This document shows positions 60,462 to 64,000 of a DNA stretch of 64,000 bases, piece after piece. The stretch spans positions 34,417,357 through 34,481,356 of the forward strand of contig NC_134277.1 of the NCBI RefSeq assembly GCF_949628215.1, read 5' to 3'. Each line of letters begins with the position of its first letter. The first letter of the stretch is position 1. The notes under the pieces were generated by a model, which was not told where the DNA came from, did no database searches, and was given only the letters and a program-made list of their open reading frames with translations. Both the position numbers and the translations under genes were made by a program. The stretch is from Phalacrocorax aristotelis. Its lineage: Eukaryota; Chordata; Aves; Suliformes; Phalacrocoracidae.

Positions 60462-60525
60462 CCTGGATGAGGATGAACCTAACACATGTAAGCTAAATAT
60501 GCACTAAAGGGCTTTGCTGAATCAG
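60462..60525 (+). repeat. Old dispersed repeat relic, second copy
   Basis: TAACACATGTAAGCTAAATA followed by GCACTAAAGGGCTTTGCTGA and ATCAG matches the same motif order as the copy at 55267. Confidence 0.4.
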
Positions 60526-63500
60526 AGTCATTACAGCCTCCATCATGTAGATTCACAAAGCTCACATTTGCCTAAATGGGAGCATGGCCTGAACCGGGGC
60601 TAGAACAAACCTGCACATGTTAAGTGGCCTGACAAAGTCATGCATGATAGGGATTTAAGCTGCTACAGTAACTAGGAACAGTGCCAACCCAGAAAGTAGC
60701 ACTCAAGAACCTCAGGACCAGTGTCTGCTCCCATTTTTGGCATCTGATACCTTGTAGAAAAAGGCAGAGTCCAGGCTCCAGCTGTTGCCTGCTCATATTC
60801 TTTGGATGAGTCATGAAAGACGTAACAGCTGGGACAAACCTTGTTAAAAGCCCTAACCTGAAGCCTATTAGGATAGTTTTGCAGATGAATAAGGACCATG
60901 GTTATTTCCCCTTTGCCAGCCATTTTAATTAGATCAGAATCTATCTCCCACTGCATTATTTTTTCTGTTGATGAGATGTATTGTGTCTAGCAAAGTCCTT
61001 CAGTGTGGGCCTCTGGGCTGTTACTTTAGGAGATTTGGAACTGGGTTTTTTCTTTCATTGCATTATACTTTTGCAAAATGATTGTTAAACTTTTGTGCCC
61101 AAGGTAGAGTACATCAAAAAATAATGAAAAATTCAAAATAAAAATGAAAGTATTTGGGGACTAAACATATTTTGAACATTAGTAAAAAATAAGAATTAAT
61201 GGTTAACAAAAACATTTTCCTTCAACTGTACATGCTTTCATGAACCCCTTTTCTCTGCCAAATTGTAATAATAATTTTTGTAAGAATGTGTGTTTGGTAA
61301 GCACTGTGTAAGGAAAGTGAAAAAGTAGTCCAAAATGGTACACTCAAAGGGCATAGAGTTGAAAGAGTGATTTGTCAATATGCCTGGAAATCATGGGTTA
61401 TCTTTGACTACACCCAGCAAATTGTTGGTTTCTGTAACACATGATTTTATTAAAGATCTATAGCCTGATTCAATTCTTCGTCTAGTTGGTAGAAAACTTT
61501 CTGTGAATGAAATGCAAGTTGAATTGGGTATAACTGTGTAATGGCTATTCGTCGGTCAACGTTTACAAATAGTTTTTACAGATAAAACAACACAGCATGT
61601 ATTGCTAGACTAAAATCCTACTACATCCATCTATAAAACTGAGGCCATTTCTCATCAATAATTTCTGTATATTGATAGCAGTTTAGCAGCAGCAGCTAGA
61701 TCTGCTGTCTGACTGGTAAAGTCGTCCAGTCTCATCACTGTCATGGGATTAGGGAGGGTATGCAAAAATGGCCAGTGTTAACAGCAGGAGGAGGCCAAAG
61801 GCAGTCTGGCTCTTTTTTCAGCTAATAAAATCACATCTGGGCTTTATATGAATCTATGCTATAGATATAATATTATAAGTAAGAATTCTGCCTTACAACT
61901 CTGAAGAGCAAGTGTATCCGAAACAACCATCCCTAGAGACACACCTTGAGCCCTCTGGACTGCTCGTTGTCCTTGGTGCATATGATTCCCATGAGTTTCA
62001 GTCAGATCAGTTCACACTTATCTGACAAAGAAACCAGGTCCAATCATCAAAATCTCCCCTCTCTGAGGTACTGCCACGCTTTGTGCCAGGAGAGTTCTGC
62101 TTACACAGGTAATTGCCACCTGCACATGGTGGAACAAGATGGCGCACTTAGGTTTGCATCTGAGTCTTAATGATCTGTGCTGTCATACTGTACTGCTAAT
62201 CAGCTCTCCGACTCTTTTTAATCAAATGTTAAAAATAACAGCATATCATAAAAGCTACATTCCTTAGCTAAATTGTACAATGATTAATTTAGTAGCGTTT
62301 TAACCTGGGTGAGCAAGAAAAGAATGTGTCTCAGCAAAAACTCTGAGGAAATCTTAATTGCAATTGTTTCAAGATAAAATACTGAGGGCACAGGAAGGAT
62401 TACAAATAATGATCTTAAAATTGCATCCATCTGGCAGCAATTACTGTAGTTGAGCAATCAAAAAAAATCCCATACCTTCCCAACTAGCAGAACAGTGACT
62501 ACTAGCTAATAGCAAAGGCTGATTTTGAAATAATTTCTAACAGTCATAATTGCAATAGTATTTTCACTTCTGCTTAGTGCTTTCTGTCTTGAAAAGGTGC
62601 TCACAGAGCTGTGTTTTGGTTTCTGACTCAAAGCTCATTTCCCAACATGTGTTCCTGATACATTTTTTGACATTGTGTGTTATATCTCCATATGATAATT
62701 ACACCAAACTACTTTAAAAACTGCTTATTACTGCATAATTATTTTTGAGGGTTGGTGGGTTTTTTTTTTGTGTGTGTAGAGAGAAACTCAAAGCATGTTA
62801 AAATAAAACAGTAATAGTCTAAGGAATGTGTATTTTTAAAGCCTCACAGACTCTCTCATGGCTTCCTTAAACTGTGTCTGCGAGCACCACAGCCTCTGAT
62901 GGAACGTAGTACGTTATCTTCATGGGACTGACATTTTCTTTCAGAGATAGGACTGTGCTACTCTGACAGAGAAAGAGAAAGAGCCTTCATCAGACCTTTG
63001 GTAGTGGAGGAAGAGCACTGCCTTAGGCCATCTCAGCCCCATCTCTATGAGACTCTATTCCCTTTTACTTTTCTACATTTCTTGTTTCACTGGGCCTGAA
63101 CAGACCATCTCTTACGAAAGCATGATTTCCCTCACCATTGTTCCAAGCTATCTCAGTTTAAACCATACCGACAGAGGTCACTGATTACACTTTGCATCTT
63201 TTGACTGCTTTAACACTACCATGAAAAAAAAATGTGGAAACTATTTTTATCACTGCCAGCCATTTCAGGATGTTTCCCTTTTAGTACATTCAGTAAGAGC
63301 CTTTTCTCCCAAGTGTATTAGGAATAATCTTTAATGAAGTTGAGCTGCATACTTTTCTCAAAACTTAACTTTTAATCTAAATTAAATGTCCCCAAAACAG
63401 TATTTTCCCTTTGAAAATGAAATGGTAAATGTACACATAATTTAAAAAAAAAATTTAGAAGTTATTATTAAAACGAAATTAAAATACAGTGTAAATTGTA

Positions 63501-64000
63501 TCATGCATGCAAGATGCCTACATGAAAAAATGGTGACAGTTCAGATGCTTTTATGAAAAAGATATTTTGGAGAGAAAAAAGAGAGGTCTCTCAAATATAA
63601 TAAACAGAAAATATATTTTCCTCTGGCCATGGTACCTCATCTCCCTTCAATAACACTCTAAAAATATTGGCATTGATTTCTGCTTACTCTACAATGATAT
63701 CTGGGAATTGGAAGGAAAAGATAAAACATCATTGAAATAAGCATATTTTAATTGGTTCCTAGCTAATGTGGTCAAATGCAACTCAACATAGATCAAATAA
63801 ATAAATTTCTGTCACTTACAGACTTAGATTTAGGATTAAGCATTGAGTGCATTAATCTATTTTAAATCTTGTGGAGCTGAACCAATGAATTATCACCCAA
63901 GAATCTAACCTGTGGGAATAGATATGAATAAAAGCCATATTTAACTACAGAATAATTATGGGTTTTATCTTTGCCTACTCCTACCACATCACATACACCT

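Larger units (their letters stand above)
53261..64000. other. Intergenic DNA upstream of TMEM196
   Basis: No gene supported. It holds the G cluster (54862-54890), relics of an unnamed old repeat (55267, 60462) and several stretches resembling conserved non-coding DNA (about 60880-60970 and 62200-62560). In mammals the next gene on this side is MACC1; no part of it was recognised. Confidence 0.6.

Overview
The window is vertebrate nuclear DNA, almost certainly from a bird. Genes are sparse and split by introns with canonical GT/AG junctions. There are two CpG-rich promoter islands in an otherwise AT-rich background. The only abundant interspersed repeat I recognise is CR1, the typical avian LINE, in five degraded copies covering about 3% of the window. 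The species cannot be named from the sequence.

Two protein genes can be reconstructed exon by exon, both on the minus strand. POLR1F (RPA43, formerly TWISTNB) has four coding exons between 7162 and 10846 and encodes 323 residues. It is a stalk subunit of RNA polymerase I. TMEM196 has four coding exons between 37045 and 52512 and encodes 188 residues. It is a small four-pass membrane protein. The two genes lie next to each other in the same orientation in mammals, so the block is conserved synteny. They share a locus, not an evident pathway.

Layout: 1-7104 is intergenic DNA downstream of POLR1F with one CR1 tail. POLR1F occupies 7105-10846, and its CpG island runs to about 11240. From 11240 to 37044 there is about 26 kb of intergenic DNA with three CR1 fragments, a diverged 57-bp tandem duplication and simple repeats. 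TMEM196 spans 37045-52512, with a CR1 copy in its 11-kb first intron and a CpG island at about 52540-53240. From 53260 to 64000 is upstream intergenic DNA with a G-quadruplex-type G cluster and sequence that resembles conserved non-coding elements.

No new gene system, CRISPR array, tRNA, rRNA or recognisable endogenous virus was found. The main leads are: an open question about the TMEM196 C-terminus; a mirror-repeat (H-DNA type) tract and a possible divergent exon in the TMEM196 promoter; two CR1 copies whose internal deletions rejoin at the same place; and several copies of an old dispersed repeat that I cannot name. Most long open frames are CR1 relics, CpG-island artefacts or chance.
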